In this document: piece after piece, positions 57,101 to 64,000 of the stretch
Position numbering within the stretch: position 1 is the first letter of the stretch
How the letters are laid out: each line of letters opens with the position of its first letter
NCBI GenBank assembly: GCA_031213475.1
Contig: JARUPZ010000002.1
Coordinates: 1,426,001 to 1,490,000, forward strand
DNA length: 64,000 nt
Source of the DNA: Nereocystis luetkeana
Taxonomy: Eukaryota; Sar; Phaeophyceae; Laminariales; Laminariaceae
Reading direction: 5' to 3'
The notes under the pieces: model-generated
The model's input: the letters and a program-made list of their open reading frames with translations, nothing else
Database searches by the model: none
What the model was told of the DNA's origin: nothing
Position numbers and translations under genes: made by a program

Positions 57101-59417
57101 GCGCATCCGGTTTCCACCGACTAGGCCGACATTGCTTGGGGGAGGGCTGTTGTAGGGTTGAGTAGGTGTACTCGACATCATGCATGGCCGTAGTCGTATG
57201 ACCGTAGACCCTCGCGTCCCTACAATGCCGGGACGGACGGAGCCCGTCGAGTTTTCACCAACCAGAGAAGCGTTGCTTGCACCAAGCGCGAAGCGCCGTG
57301 AGGTGTTCGGTAGGGATAAAAAGCGGGGAAAAGCTTGGCTGGGAGGATTCTTGTGATACCAGCACATACGCCGGAAAACCCCGAGAAGGCTGTGACGAGG
57401 TGCATGTTAGCGTACTGCCTACCCGATATGTTCGGAAATGTTGAGAGCGTTTGGATTTCCATCCGAGCGCCGAACAAACGCACTCTATATTTTCCGAACA
57501 GAGGGGTGTATGCGAGATGCCATCATTGCCCCGTGGGCAGTAAACCGGCGACCGACCGATAAGATAAGAGCTGCCTTCTCTTGCGCGGCGTGACGTTGCT
57601 CTTTGCCTCTCTTGGCAGGGGCTGTGCGGCAGTGTTATCTGCCATGTCCGCACGTATGCCGAAGTTCGGGTCCCGGTGGTGCTGGTGCCTCGCTTTCGCT
57701 GGGGTGCTGTTGTCCCTGCTTTTTGTCTTTGTGTCAGGTGTTTTAAGCAGAGAGCGGCGCTGGGGCTGGGTGATGTGTGTCGGGGGGGAGGCTTGCCGGT
57801 GGTTTTTTTGTTTCCAGAGAGGGCATCGAGACCGAGTATGATGTCTGATGACTGCTTTGTTTGCGGGGGGTGGGGGGTGGGGTATATTTTTGCATTTTTA
57901 GTGCTGTAGTTGTCAGCCCGTTTGATTGTTGGCTCAATTGTTGAAACGGTTTCACTCTTCGTGTATCCACTGGGCCTGTTGCAGGCTATGCAGCCTTTTC
58001 CCCCCACCCTTTTGGAATGAACCCCCCGAGTTCCCGCACCACAGCAAGAGCTCCTGCGGCTGCAGAGGTGTGCTTCTGTAGGAGATTACCTCCTCTCTCC
58101 CTCCAACGCAGCGTACCCCCCCTCCCCCCTCCCCGTTCCCCTCTCTCCCCCTCCAGGGATCCCGCTGGAGCTCCTCCAGAAGACGACGGCAACGGAAAGG
58201 CGACCGCCAAAACTCCCGTGTCGCTCAAGCGCGCCATGTCGCGCGTGAAAGACCAGAGCAAGCCTTCCTCCACCCGCCCGACGACACCGCCAGAATCATC
58301 GGCGATGGGAGCCACTCCCGAAACCACCAACGCTGCCGCTGGCAGCGGCGGAGGCGGCGGCGCTCCCGCCCTCTCAGATGCCTCCCCTGGGCACACTCTC
58401 CGCGCTGGGGGGCGCTCGTCGCTGTCTGCCGAGGCGTCCACGGCGGCGTTGCGGGCGAGCATTGAGTCTGGGATGAACTTCGACGATGACGACGATGAAC
58501 AAGACGACGGGGATGAGGACAGCCCGCGCAATCGCGGCCGTCAGTACGATGACCGCTGGAAGGTGCCGGGACACGCGGAGTCGGTGCTGGCATCGTTCGT
58601 TGAGAGGTTGGAGCACCGCGGACACACACTCGACGACGAGATTGTGGAAGGCGGCGGTGGGGGTGGGGGCGGCAGGGGCGGGGGTGGGGGGGGGTTGTCT
58701 TCAGCGGCTGCCGCGCTGGCGGAAGCGCGCGCTAACCGTGGCGCCGCGATTGCCGTGCTCAGCGGTGCTGTGCTGAGCGGTAGCACCCGCGCTGCTGCCG
58801 AACGACCGGCGCGAAAGAGCCCGGGGATGGTTGGCGACGCTGCCGCTCCGACCAGGAACAACCCGGTGGTGGTGGTGGGGAGCAGGAAAAGGAGGAGCGC
58901 TGGCGGGGGTGGGGCGAGAAAAGTTGGGATCAGGAGTGGCGCTAATGGTGGTAGTGGCGGCGGTGGTAGTGGGGGTGGCGCTGGCGGTGGTGGCGGGGGG
59001 AGGAGTGGTGGCGGCAGCGGTGGCAAGGGCAGGGCTAAGGGCAAGGTTAAAGAAGGCGGGAGGAGGGAGTCATTGGGGAAAGGGAGGGCGGGGGTAAGCC
59101 CGAAACATCAAGAGAGCTTTGTGGTCAGGGGGGGCTTGAGCGGCGGTGGCAGCGCGGGTGGTGGTAGCGGTGGTAGCGGTGGTAGTGGTGGTGGTGGTGG
59201 TGGTGGTGGTGGTGGTGCGTGGTCGAAATTCGGGAACATGGCGATTCAATCGATCCAAAGAGCGGCGGAAGCCCTTGCTGGAGTGTCGAAGGATCAAAAT
59301 GGGGACGAGGAATGGGCGGGGGTGCAGAGGGTGGACGTCGAGAGCACGAGGGAAGCTGCCTCGGCGTTTTTGTCTTCGGCTTCATCTCGTAGACCCCGCG
59401 CCAACGACCAAGAGTAG
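30118..59417 (+). CDS. PH domain - six gelsolin repeats - long disordered tail (villin/gelsolin-family actin-binding protein)
   Basis: Exons read: 30118-30252 (first, less certain), 37785-37928, 38275-38637, 39837-40199, 41243-41578, 42533-42835, 43205-43737, 44568-45522, 46014-46214, 48252-48404, 48925-49053, 49680-49835, 50346-50609, 50830-51096, 52529-52948, 53958-55100, 56549-56976, 58157-59417. The sum is 7554 nt, 2517 aa, in frame throughout; 15 of 17 introns are phase 0. Residues 46-151 form a PH domain, 215-1330 six gelsolin repeats, and the rest is Ser/Gly/Arg-rich. The family severs, caps or bundles actin in a Ca2+-dependent way, and PH domains often bind phosphoinositides. Dictyostelium villidin also combines PH and gelsolin modules. 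No villin headpiece is seen. Introns after 46214 and 55100 start with GC. The first exon (MASVSEPDSEE...) is chosen for a good ATG context, a phase-0 donor and length; it implies a 7.5-kb first intron. Confidence 0.83.
31530..31613. mobile_element. Hairpin MITE, TTAA-type family, copy 3 (diverged)
   Basis: The right half (TAGTTTGTCCCCAGCACGGG) and end GGTTAA are clear; the left half is more mutated. Lies in the proposed first intron of the PH-gelsolin gene. Confidence 0.6.
32159..32263. mobile_element. TA-flanked 105-bp MITE, copy 2
   Basis: TTACGGGGGACCATAG and CTATGGTCCCCCGTAA ends are nearly perfect mirrors over about 28 bp, with TA on both sides and an interior AT-rich spacer. Length equals that of copies 1, 3 and 5. 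Confidence 0.82.
32992..33073. mobile_element. Hairpin MITE, TTAA-type family, copy 4
   Basis: TTTTAGAACCGCAGTTCCGT pairs with the right arm ending CTGCGGTTCTAAA, and GGTTAA follows. It appears inserted in a spacer repeat that shares a GCCGNCGGCAGGG block with sequence near 36200. Confidence 0.68.
34168..34445. mobile_element. 278-bp MITE with about 36-bp terminal inverted repeats
   Basis: TGTGCAGCTGCATCCTACAC at left and GGGTGCAGCTGCACA at right are mirrors, extending inward through CAAAACTTTGTGCAG. TA flanks both ends. The host sequence is a degenerate repeat unit whose other copy lies at about 33885-34055 without this insert. Confidence 0.7.
36938..37014. mobile_element. Stowaway-like (Tc1/mariner) miniature, copy 1
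   Basis: Left end CCACTCTGTCCCGAAATGTA, right end TTATATTTAGAGACAGAG; the arms resemble the CTCCCTCCGT...AAATATAAG ends of Stowaway MITEs. Intronic if the proposed first exon is right. Confidence 0.5.
37553..37585 (+). repeat. R1 3'-terminus scrap
   Basis: GACCATGCGCGATATCAAGT then ACACCCCCC, between C-rich stretches. Only the terminal ~30 bp is recognisable, so this is a weak match. Confidence 0.4.
37785..38448 (+). other. PH domain of the gelsolin-family protein
   Basis: Two exons encode it. The first opens with NGYLTKRFKLVGASAPWSR and a strand pattern ending RCFAGKRQFTDHED. The second carries RGLLIDCEGGDTIIARTD and closes with the helix EQEEWTEALGTVTDLL, whose Trp is the PH family's hallmark. 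Basic residues in the first loop (KRFK, then WSR) could contact phosphoinositides. The intron between them (37929-38274) is almost entirely a CCAAT-bearing minisatellite. Confidence 0.85.
37941..38217. repeat. Degenerate 32-36 bp minisatellite carrying CCAAT-box words
   Basis: About eight units of AGCCAATCAGAAACGTCCGC plus a GTGGTGAGTTAAGCC-type spacer fill almost all of the PH-domain intron 37929-38274. Each unit also contains GGTGAGT, a decoy splice-donor word. Confidence 0.85.
38781..38863. mobile_element. Stowaway-like miniature, copy 2
   Basis: Arms CCACTCTGTTTGGAAATGTA and its mirror ending TTTTTACGGACATAGTGG; about 34 bp each around a short loop. Lies in the intron 38638-39836 of the PH-gelsolin gene. 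Confidence 0.55.
40262..40382 (-). repeat. R1 repeat, 5'-truncated, minus
   Basis: Poly(G), GTGTACTCATGTCATGCATG, to TTTTCAACCGACCAGGCAGA. Starts about 60 bases after the donor of PH-gelsolin exon 39837-40199. Confidence 0.72.
42359..42497. repeat. (CCCT)n microsatellite before a 3' splice site
   Basis: About 35 perfect CCCT units, ending some 35 bases before the acceptor of PH-gelsolin exon 42533, so it forms most of the polypyrimidine tract. Confidence 0.95.
44590..45416 (+). other. Acidic insert of about 275 residues splitting gelsolin repeat 4
   Basis: Within exon 44568-45522, between YVFLYGHDAADGG and EPRFLIYFWAG, lies a run of Asp, Glu, Ser and Gly with two basic patches (GRGKRTGTNGRRKSSR and RERRRRKSMLRSS). 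It is uninterrupted by stops and flanked in frame by matching halves of one gelsolin repeat, so it is an inserted loop, not an intron. Multiple RxxS-like sites suggest phosphorylation; this is inference. Confidence 0.75.
45835..45990. repeat. (CCCT)n microsatellite before a 3' splice site, second instance
   Basis: CCCT units with three small interruptions, ending about 25 bases before the acceptor of exon 46014. An independent intron of the same gene has the same repeat in the same place. Confidence 0.95.
46263..46321. repeat. (GGT)n microsatellite
   Basis: About 19 GGT units, 49 bases into the intron that begins with a GC donor after 46214. The open frames here give poly-Val or poly-Gly only. 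Confidence 0.95.
46440..47640 (-). mobile_element. LINE copy C, 5'-truncated, minus strand
   Basis: On the minus strand it reads the same C-terminal LINE frame (MYPDECGFTKAR, VKQLETIQTTAARNIL, LRTELGMYPLKT) and the MCPCGKAK Cys motif, then the shared 3' end with poly(C) (poly(G) on plus, near 46443). A 105-bp MITE is nested at 46759-46863. Antisense to the host PH-gelsolin gene. Confidence 0.82.
46759..46863. mobile_element. TA-flanked 105-bp MITE, copy 3 (nested in LINE copy C)
   Basis: Same ends, with TA flanks. It sits inside the minus-strand LINE copy in the intron after exon 46014-46214. Confidence 0.82.
47990..48195. repeat. 110-bp tandem duplication, C-rich
   Basis: CCCGAAACCATAGCATCCCA at about 47994 recurs at about 48103, each followed by CTCCTCAACCCCAACCCCCT. 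It extends the C-rich tract before exon 48252. Confidence 0.88.
51511..51592. mobile_element. Hairpin MITE, TTAA-type family, copy 5
   Basis: Core GTTTTGGGGACAAAACACTT and right end TGCTAAAAGGGTTAA. It lies in the intron between exons 50830-51096 and 52529-52948 of the PH-gelsolin gene. Confidence 0.68.
52230..52350. repeat. (TTCGG)n-type pentanucleotide microsatellite
   Basis: Runs of GGTTC and GGCTC units in the intron before PH-gelsolin exon 52529. Confidence 0.85.
53466..53632 (-). repeat. R1 repeat, 5'-truncated, minus
   Basis: GTGCACTCATTATCATGCAT to GCGAAGCGTCGTGAAGTCGC and GAGTGAACCGCATC. In the intron before PH-gelsolin exon 53958. Confidence 0.72.
55765..55875. mobile_element. TA-flanked MITE family, copy 4 (111 bp)
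   Basis: Ends TTACGGGGGACCATAG and CTATGGTCCCCCGTAA; the interior is a few bases longer (repeat of a CTATTAATAAC stretch). The left flank is TT instead of TA. Intronic in the PH-gelsolin gene. Confidence 0.8.
55938..56042. mobile_element. TA-flanked 105-bp MITE, copy 5 (diverged right end)
   Basis: The left end is TTACGGGGGACCATATTAAA, the right end TTACTGTGTACTCCCGTAA. Only 62 bp separate it from copy 4, in the same orientation pattern. Confidence 0.75.
56183..56265. mobile_element. Hairpin MITE, TTAA-type family, copy 6
   Basis: Arms GACTGCAGTCCCGTTCTGGG and CCAAAACGGGACTGCAGTCC, with TTAAC just left of it. Third DNA-transposon miniature in the same PH-gelsolin intron (55101-56548). Confidence 0.7.
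57003..57140 (-). repeat. R1 repeat, 5'-truncated, minus
   Basis: Poly(G) of about 20, GTGTACTCATGCCATGCATG to CCGACTAGGCCGACATTGCT. First of two neighbouring minus copies in the last PH-gelsolin intron. Confidence 0.72.
57160..57305 (-). repeat. R1 repeat, 5'-truncated, minus
   Basis: GTGTACTCGACATCATGCAT to CACCAAGCGCGAAGCGCCGT and GAGGTG. No long G run on this copy. Confidence 0.7.
57411..57507. mobile_element. Stowaway-like miniature, copy 3
   Basis: Left TGTTCGGAAATGTTGAGAGC and right TCTATATTTTCCGAACAGAG pair as inverted arms. Lies in the last intron of the PH-gelsolin gene. Confidence 0.5.
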
Positions 59418-60860
59418 CGGCAGCGGCCACAGCGTCACTGGCGGCAGCAGCAGCAGCAACAGGCACGGCGTAGCGGCATGAGCAGCAGCGGCAGCACGCA
59501 GCTCTTACGGAGAAAGGCATTAAAGAGGGGAAGCCGATGGGTAGGGCAAGAGGGAGGGAGGAAGAGGGAGAGGCTGCTATCTGGCCACAGTTTTTAATGG
59601 TTTCGAAGGGCTGGGCAATCAAACAAACGGACCTTGGAAAAGGGGTGGTTTGTCCCCTACGACGCGGGTACCGTATGGGCGTTGTGCTCTCCTGTAAGTG
59701 TATATTGTAGTTTTTTTTATGATTATTGTTTCGTGATGTGCCGATATGTTGAGTTATAGGCGAACGAGGTGGGAGGTCCCCCCCCCCCCCGGGACATTGG
59801 TACTGCTGGCCTACGGAGAGAGAAGAGACATACAGATATCGAGAGGGAAAGAGAGAGAGAAAACGTCAAAGAAGGGGAGGGGGGTTGAGAGAGATTGGGA
59901 GGGGAGTGAGGGCTCACGCGTGTTTGCACGCGGAGGTTGGAAAATGTTAGGCAAGCGCGGCGGTATGATTTCGAGGAGAGGGTTAGACGCGCACGTAAGT
60001 CAAGACTGGGACCCTTTTTTGCCCCTCTCCTAACTGAAGTAGGGGTGGTAACCGATGGTATTTCTTTGCCCTCTACTGTCTCGCTGTATACAAGGGGCAG
60101 GGAGGGGGGGGGGCGGGAAGGCGGGGGGGATGGGGGTCGCGGGGGGAGAAGCCAGTGCCGTACGCATCACGGTTGGAAAGGGGAAAAGGAAGTTTCGCCT
60201 CCGCGCGGTGCGTCAAGGAATGTAGCCGCCCCCCGAAATTTCTTCAGAAATTTCTCCGGAAATTTCTCCGGCGTCAGTCATTTCCCCGCCGTTTTTGTGT
60301 GGGCGAGTGGTTGCGGTGTTTCCACGGAAATTTCCCCGAAAAAAAACTGCGTTGTCAACTGCCACGCCTTTTTCTGTGCTTTTGGTTGGTGGCTTGCAGC
60401 GTTTGAACCCCCCCGCGCCCCCCCTCGCCAACTGACGGGGTTTGGCGTGGTGGTTGGTGACCGTGTACGATCGTTTCTTTCATTTTTGTTTTTTGTTCCT
60501 TGTTCTTTCTATTTTTTTTTCTCTTCTTTTGTGTGCAATTTAGAGACAAGGAGACGAGAGGTCTGTCTGACTTTGACCGTCCTGTCTGTGCCTGCCCCTT
60601 GTGTGCGGCGTGCCTGGTTTTGTGCCATCAATCCGTTTTGATGTTTTACCCGCGTAGTGAACAATAATGCGAAGGGTTTGTGCGATCATGGTGCTTGAGG
60701 ACATATGAAAATTGAAGTAATTATATTTATACGGAAGTGTTGTGATTTTTTTTCGAGGGGGGGGGGGGGGGGAGGAAGGGGGGGAGTGGGGGGGGGGGGG
60801 GCATAAGGTTTGGTTTCATTGTGATGTTTTCGCGATTTCTGCCTGTCTTTCTTGACCCGG
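59418..60860. other. Downstream region of the PH-gelsolin gene
   Basis: 3' UTR and spacer. T-rich 60470-60540 and two G runs near 60765-60800. Several TTTCTCCGGAAATTTC-type words around 60235-60340 recall a similar patch in the kinase-PP2C intron at 15210-15290. No gene recognised. Confidence 0.4.
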
Positions 60861-60943
60861 TTCAGCACCGCACTCCCATACGTGGGGACAAAGCACTCTA
60901 ATTATAAGTAGTTTGTCCCCAAAACGGGACTGGGGTCCTAAGA
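60861..60943. mobile_element. Hairpin MITE, TTAA-type family, copy 7
   Basis: GCACCGCACTCCCATACGTG at left and TTTGTCCCCAAAACGGGACT at right, then GAGGGTTAA. Lies about 1.4 kb downstream of the PH-gelsolin stop codon. Confidence 0.65.
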
Positions 60944-61314
60944 GGGTTAAGGCTGACGGTCGAAGGCACTCGGACTAACTCTATAGTTACGATAGCATTC
61001 GGGACTCAGGACTGACTCTTTGTTTTGTGCGTCGCGGGCTGGAGATAGGCGTGTGGCGTTGGTCCCCGGTAGTAGCGTACCTGGTATACGGTATGATACG
61101 CGGACAGAAGATGGCCGCATTGTTGTTGTTGTTGTTGACAGTCACGAACAAATTGTTTGTAATATGAACAAAAAAACAAAGCTACTCCACTGCTGTACTC
61201 GTAGCCGCTCGGACATTCGACAGTTTTTTTGTTGAAGGAGACGTAGCTTTTTACGTCGGCGGCTGTACACTTTTTTTTTCTTTTTTTTCAGTCATCACTG
61301 CCTTCACTTTCCAG

Positions 61315-61560
61315 CCTAACTCGTAGGAGGTTTTACCCTCGACGGCCTTCTGGACAAGCCGTGGTCACAGGTGTCTGCTACCCTTACGTGCCTTTATTTT
61401 TTGTCGCGCATAGGGTTCATTCAGCATTCCAACTGTGCTCGTCGATTTTCATCGAATGTAGCTAACTCATGCTCTCGCGCTTTTCGCTAATCAATTTCTT
61501 TCACGCAAGAAAAAGCCCTTACGAGCATGCGCTCGGTGGGACTTGAAACCCACGAAATTA
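61315..61560 (-). repeat. tRNA-head SINE-like element, copy 3 (degenerate)
   Basis: Body matches copy 2 in order (plus-strand order: CTAACTCGTAGGAGG, TCGTCGATTTTCATCGAATG, TGCTCTCGCGCTTTTCGC). The B box is mutated (GGGTTTCAAGTCCCACC on minus) and the A box is missing. Confidence 0.5.
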
Positions 61561-61689
61561 CTGATTTTTTAATACTGTACTGATGATACGTACTGCTGTA
61601 CCTGGTTGTAGATATACATGTACCTGGTACCTGGTGGTTAACTACCTGCTGTCCCATTTATTCTTTTCGCACATCTTCTTCTCTCTCTC

Positions 61690-61977
61690 CTTCCAACTCG
61701 TAACTCAGATCCGGGGTCACATAGCAGGCTCTTCTAATCCCTTCCCGCTACGGTACGTGCCTTCATTTTTATCGCGAGAATATTTCAGCCTTTTCTTCCC
61801 TCGTCGACTCGCATCGAATTGTGACTACCCACGCTGCAAGGCGCTCTCAACCATTGAATCTTTTTTATTTTTATTTTTGCAAATAAAGTCAAATGTCCGA
61901 CCCACCTGGGGCTCGAACCCAGGACTCAAACACAAGTAGAGTTCGAGGTTAACCACTTGAACCACCGGGGCGAACGA
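61690..61977 (-). repeat. tRNA-head SINE-like element, copy 2
   Basis: On minus the head gives TGGTTCAAGTGG (A box) and GGGTTCGAGCCCC (B box) in tRNA spacing; the T-arm can pair but the acceptor stem cannot, so it is tRNA-derived, not a tRNA gene. The body reads through to CCCGGATCTGAGTTACG, as in copy 1. Confidence 0.65.
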
Positions 61978-62394
61978 TGTACTATTATTACGTACGTAAA
62001 ATAAATACTGCTTATTAATAGTAACGTTGTCCGTTCGTTCTGGAGTCGCGCGGGTACTATGTTACTCTTAACAATGACGATTGCATCACGCACACAACAG
62101 AAAATTCCCCGGAAGCCCCATATATTATACCAACCAAAAGGAACCCGGGGATACATCCAGGATGATCCCTGATGACCACAGACGCGCCATTAATAGCAAC
62201 ACTACAACTGCTACCGACACGTACAACATCAGCGTCCGATCTCAAAGCTGTACTTTTGGAATACTACTATTTATACTGCTGTACTCTCGCAACAACTGTT
62301 TTTGGTACTGTAGTCAAAACAGTATAGTACGAGTGTGCGCAAGTGGTTTTCGTAAATGAGAACATAACTTTTGAGGAGGCACACACGTCCTAAC

Positions 62395-62575
62395 CTATAG
62401 TGAACACTGAACACTCAAATCAAGTGAACACTGACCACTCTAACTTGAAGTGAGCACTGAGCACTCTAACTTGAAGTGAGCACAGAACACTCCAACTTGG
62501 AGTGAGCACTGAAAAACACTCTAACTTGAAGTGAACACTGAATGCTCTAACTCGAAGTGAACACTGAACACTTTT
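62395..62575. repeat. Degenerate 28-30 bp tandem repeat
   Basis: About six units of CTCTAACTTGAAGTGAGCAC with the follow-on TGARCA. Non-coding in appearance. Confidence 0.85.
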
Positions 62576-64000
62576 ACGTGCTTCATCACTGCCTTTCATG
62601 AAAACTCGACAACTCGAGTCCAATGCCTAGAAATAAAACGTGGAACTCAACCTCTATTCGGCCTCATAAACCGCATGCATGATTGGCGGGCGACAGGCGA
62701 TCTACCTACTATGATACCTGGTACACAGTACTACTGATTACTCGTACAGTAACGGTAACGACTGCCGTGATACCAGGTAGGTAACAGATAGCGGTGGTCC
62801 GACCTTTCGGGCTAACGGCTGACGGCTAACGGCTAACGGCTGCCCCACCAATTTCCCCCGCTCGATCACCCAATCAAAAATTGCGCCGCACAGTCGAAAC
62901 GCAACAAAAACAACCGATAAAACGCATGAAACGCTCGCGCAACCAGAAAAATAACACCGCACTCGCATGAAGTCGGGCCAAGCAAACAAGAGACATACTG
63001 TACCTGGTACATACCACGCGCGTACGTATCACAGCAGTACGATCTGCCATACATACGAACGCCAGCAGAGCACGGAGGTACCTTCTCTCGCGGCGCCCGG
63101 GGCGCGTGTTGCAGGGCGGAACACTTGAGCCAAGCCGCACACAACTTCGCTGCTGCATCCCCACACAAACGAGCTCTGGACGTCTTGCAACACGAACGCC
63201 CGGAGGCTGGACGGACCCGCCACCATAATCCGATCATCATGTCTACGCGATGGGCGACGAGCATGCCAGCTCTTCCCCTCTCGGCGTCGGCTACTGACTT
63301 CCCCATGGTACCGGGCATACGGCGAGGCCACGGACCTTACGTGAAGGCAGGTTATATACACCCTGAGGGTGCTGCAGGTGTAACAGTAGCTAGGCGGAGG
63401 TCCGGTTTGGACACCGTGTGCTTTACGATGCACGCGGCGGTATCACCTGTCACATGAAGCTTGCTTTCGGAGGCAGATACTGCTGTAGTACGAAACGCAA
63501 GGAGGAAACGGAGTTATTTTCCCGTCAAGCACTGCAACCGACGGGCCCTCGCAAACGGTCGGGTGTGCTTTTGCCTGGTACACAGTAGTAGTAGCACCGG
63601 AGGGAGTAAGTACAAGTGGGGTCGCCGCTCCGTGTCGCCGGTCATATTCGACGACATCTCACAACCGCACTTTTTTGTGTACCTCATACCGTTCCTACGA
63701 ACTTGAACGAGGGACGCATGCGCACATGTATCGTATGACGTCTCTCTGTGTGCAGTCTGTCTACAGCGAGAGATCGGCTTTTTCATACAGTTCTGTGTTT
63801 CCGCCATCCCTCTTGTACGAGTACAGCGGTGTACGTACGTAGCGTAAAGGACTGCCTGTAGTATGATACGGACAGCTTCAATGAGCCTTTGCTGGCTTGA
63901 TCGACAAGGGACATACACCTCTGAATATCTCAGGACTACGAGTTTGTGTCACGATGTTGTTGCCTTGGTGATGAGCATAATTTGGCGAAGAACGAGCAAG

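Larger units (their letters stand above)
50830..59417 (+). other. Low-complexity C-terminal tail of the PH-gelsolin protein
   Basis: Five exons (50830, 52529, 53958, 56549, 58157) encode about 1,170 residues after repeat 6. Most are Ser/Gly/Arg/Pro-rich and look disordered. More ordered islands are KVKELEAKRNFLALK (exon 50830), RRNSLGSN, RWKVPGHAESVLASFVERLE (near residue 2230) and a helix WSKFGNMAIQSIQRAAEALA near the end. None resembles the villin headpiece (no KKxxGLF end). Several RRxSL-like sites are kinase-site candidates. Confidence 0.7.
60944..64000. other. Gene-poor right end
   Basis: Apart from two SINE-like copies (61315-61560, 61690-61977) and a short tandem repeat at 62395-62575, I find only short overlapping open frames with no family resemblance. 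TACCTGGTA words recur (61078, 61621, and near 62717 and 63001). Confidence 0.5.

Noticed and set aside
61900-61977. tRNA gene on the minus strand
   Set aside because: A and B boxes and a T-arm are present, but the acceptor stem does not pair and the same body continues as in two other repeat copies, so it is a tRNA-derived repeat.

Overview
The window is nuclear DNA of an intron-rich eukaryote. Coding exons are GC-rich, split by long introns with GT-AG and a few GC-AG borders, and the genes carry eukaryote-only architectures (protein kinase, PP2C, PH, gelsolin, NOL11). A photosynthetic stramenopile such as a brown alga (Ectocarpus type) is my best guess from gene style, intron size and GC-rich low-complexity coding sequence. 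That is an inference; nothing in the sequence proves it. No prokaryotic operon, CRISPR array or confident tRNA/rRNA gene was seen.

Three genes were assembled exon by exon, and every junction keeps frame. (1) 421-16257, + strand: 11 in-window exons (1119 codons plus stop, 5' end outside the window) joining a Ser/Thr kinase domain, one C2H2 zinc finger and a PP2C phosphatase in one polypeptide. (2) 22554-29405, - strand: 5 exons, 1040 aa, a NOL11-like nucleolar ribosome-biogenesis protein. (3) 30118(?)-59417, + strand: up to 18 exons, 2517 aa, a PH domain, six gelsolin repeats and a low-complexity tail of about 1,170 residues. Genes 2 and 3 are divergent, with about 0.7 kb between the proposed start codons.

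The introns and spacers are full of repeats. A non-LTR retrotransposon (LINE) has three long degraded copies and at least six 3'-end scraps. A second, shorter repeat (called R1 here) has three long copies and many 5'-truncated ones. Both end in poly(C) rather than poly(A), which suggests a LINE/SINE-like partnership. DNA-transposon miniatures include a 7-copy hairpin family with TTAA-like ends (piggyBac-like), a 5-copy family of about 105 bp with TA flanks, a 3-copy Stowaway-like family and a single 278-bp element. A tRNA-head SINE-like family has three copies. Minisatellites are common, two of them built on the CCAAT-box word AGCCAATCAG. The AT-richer stretches at 30.9-37.2 kb and 61-64 kb hold many copies of the word TACCAGGTA/TACCTGGTA and no recognisable gene, although the first lies inside the proposed long first intron of gene 3.

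Functionally the three genes have no obvious shared pathway: one couples phosphorylation to dephosphorylation, one serves rRNA transcription and processing, and one binds actin and probably phosphoinositides.
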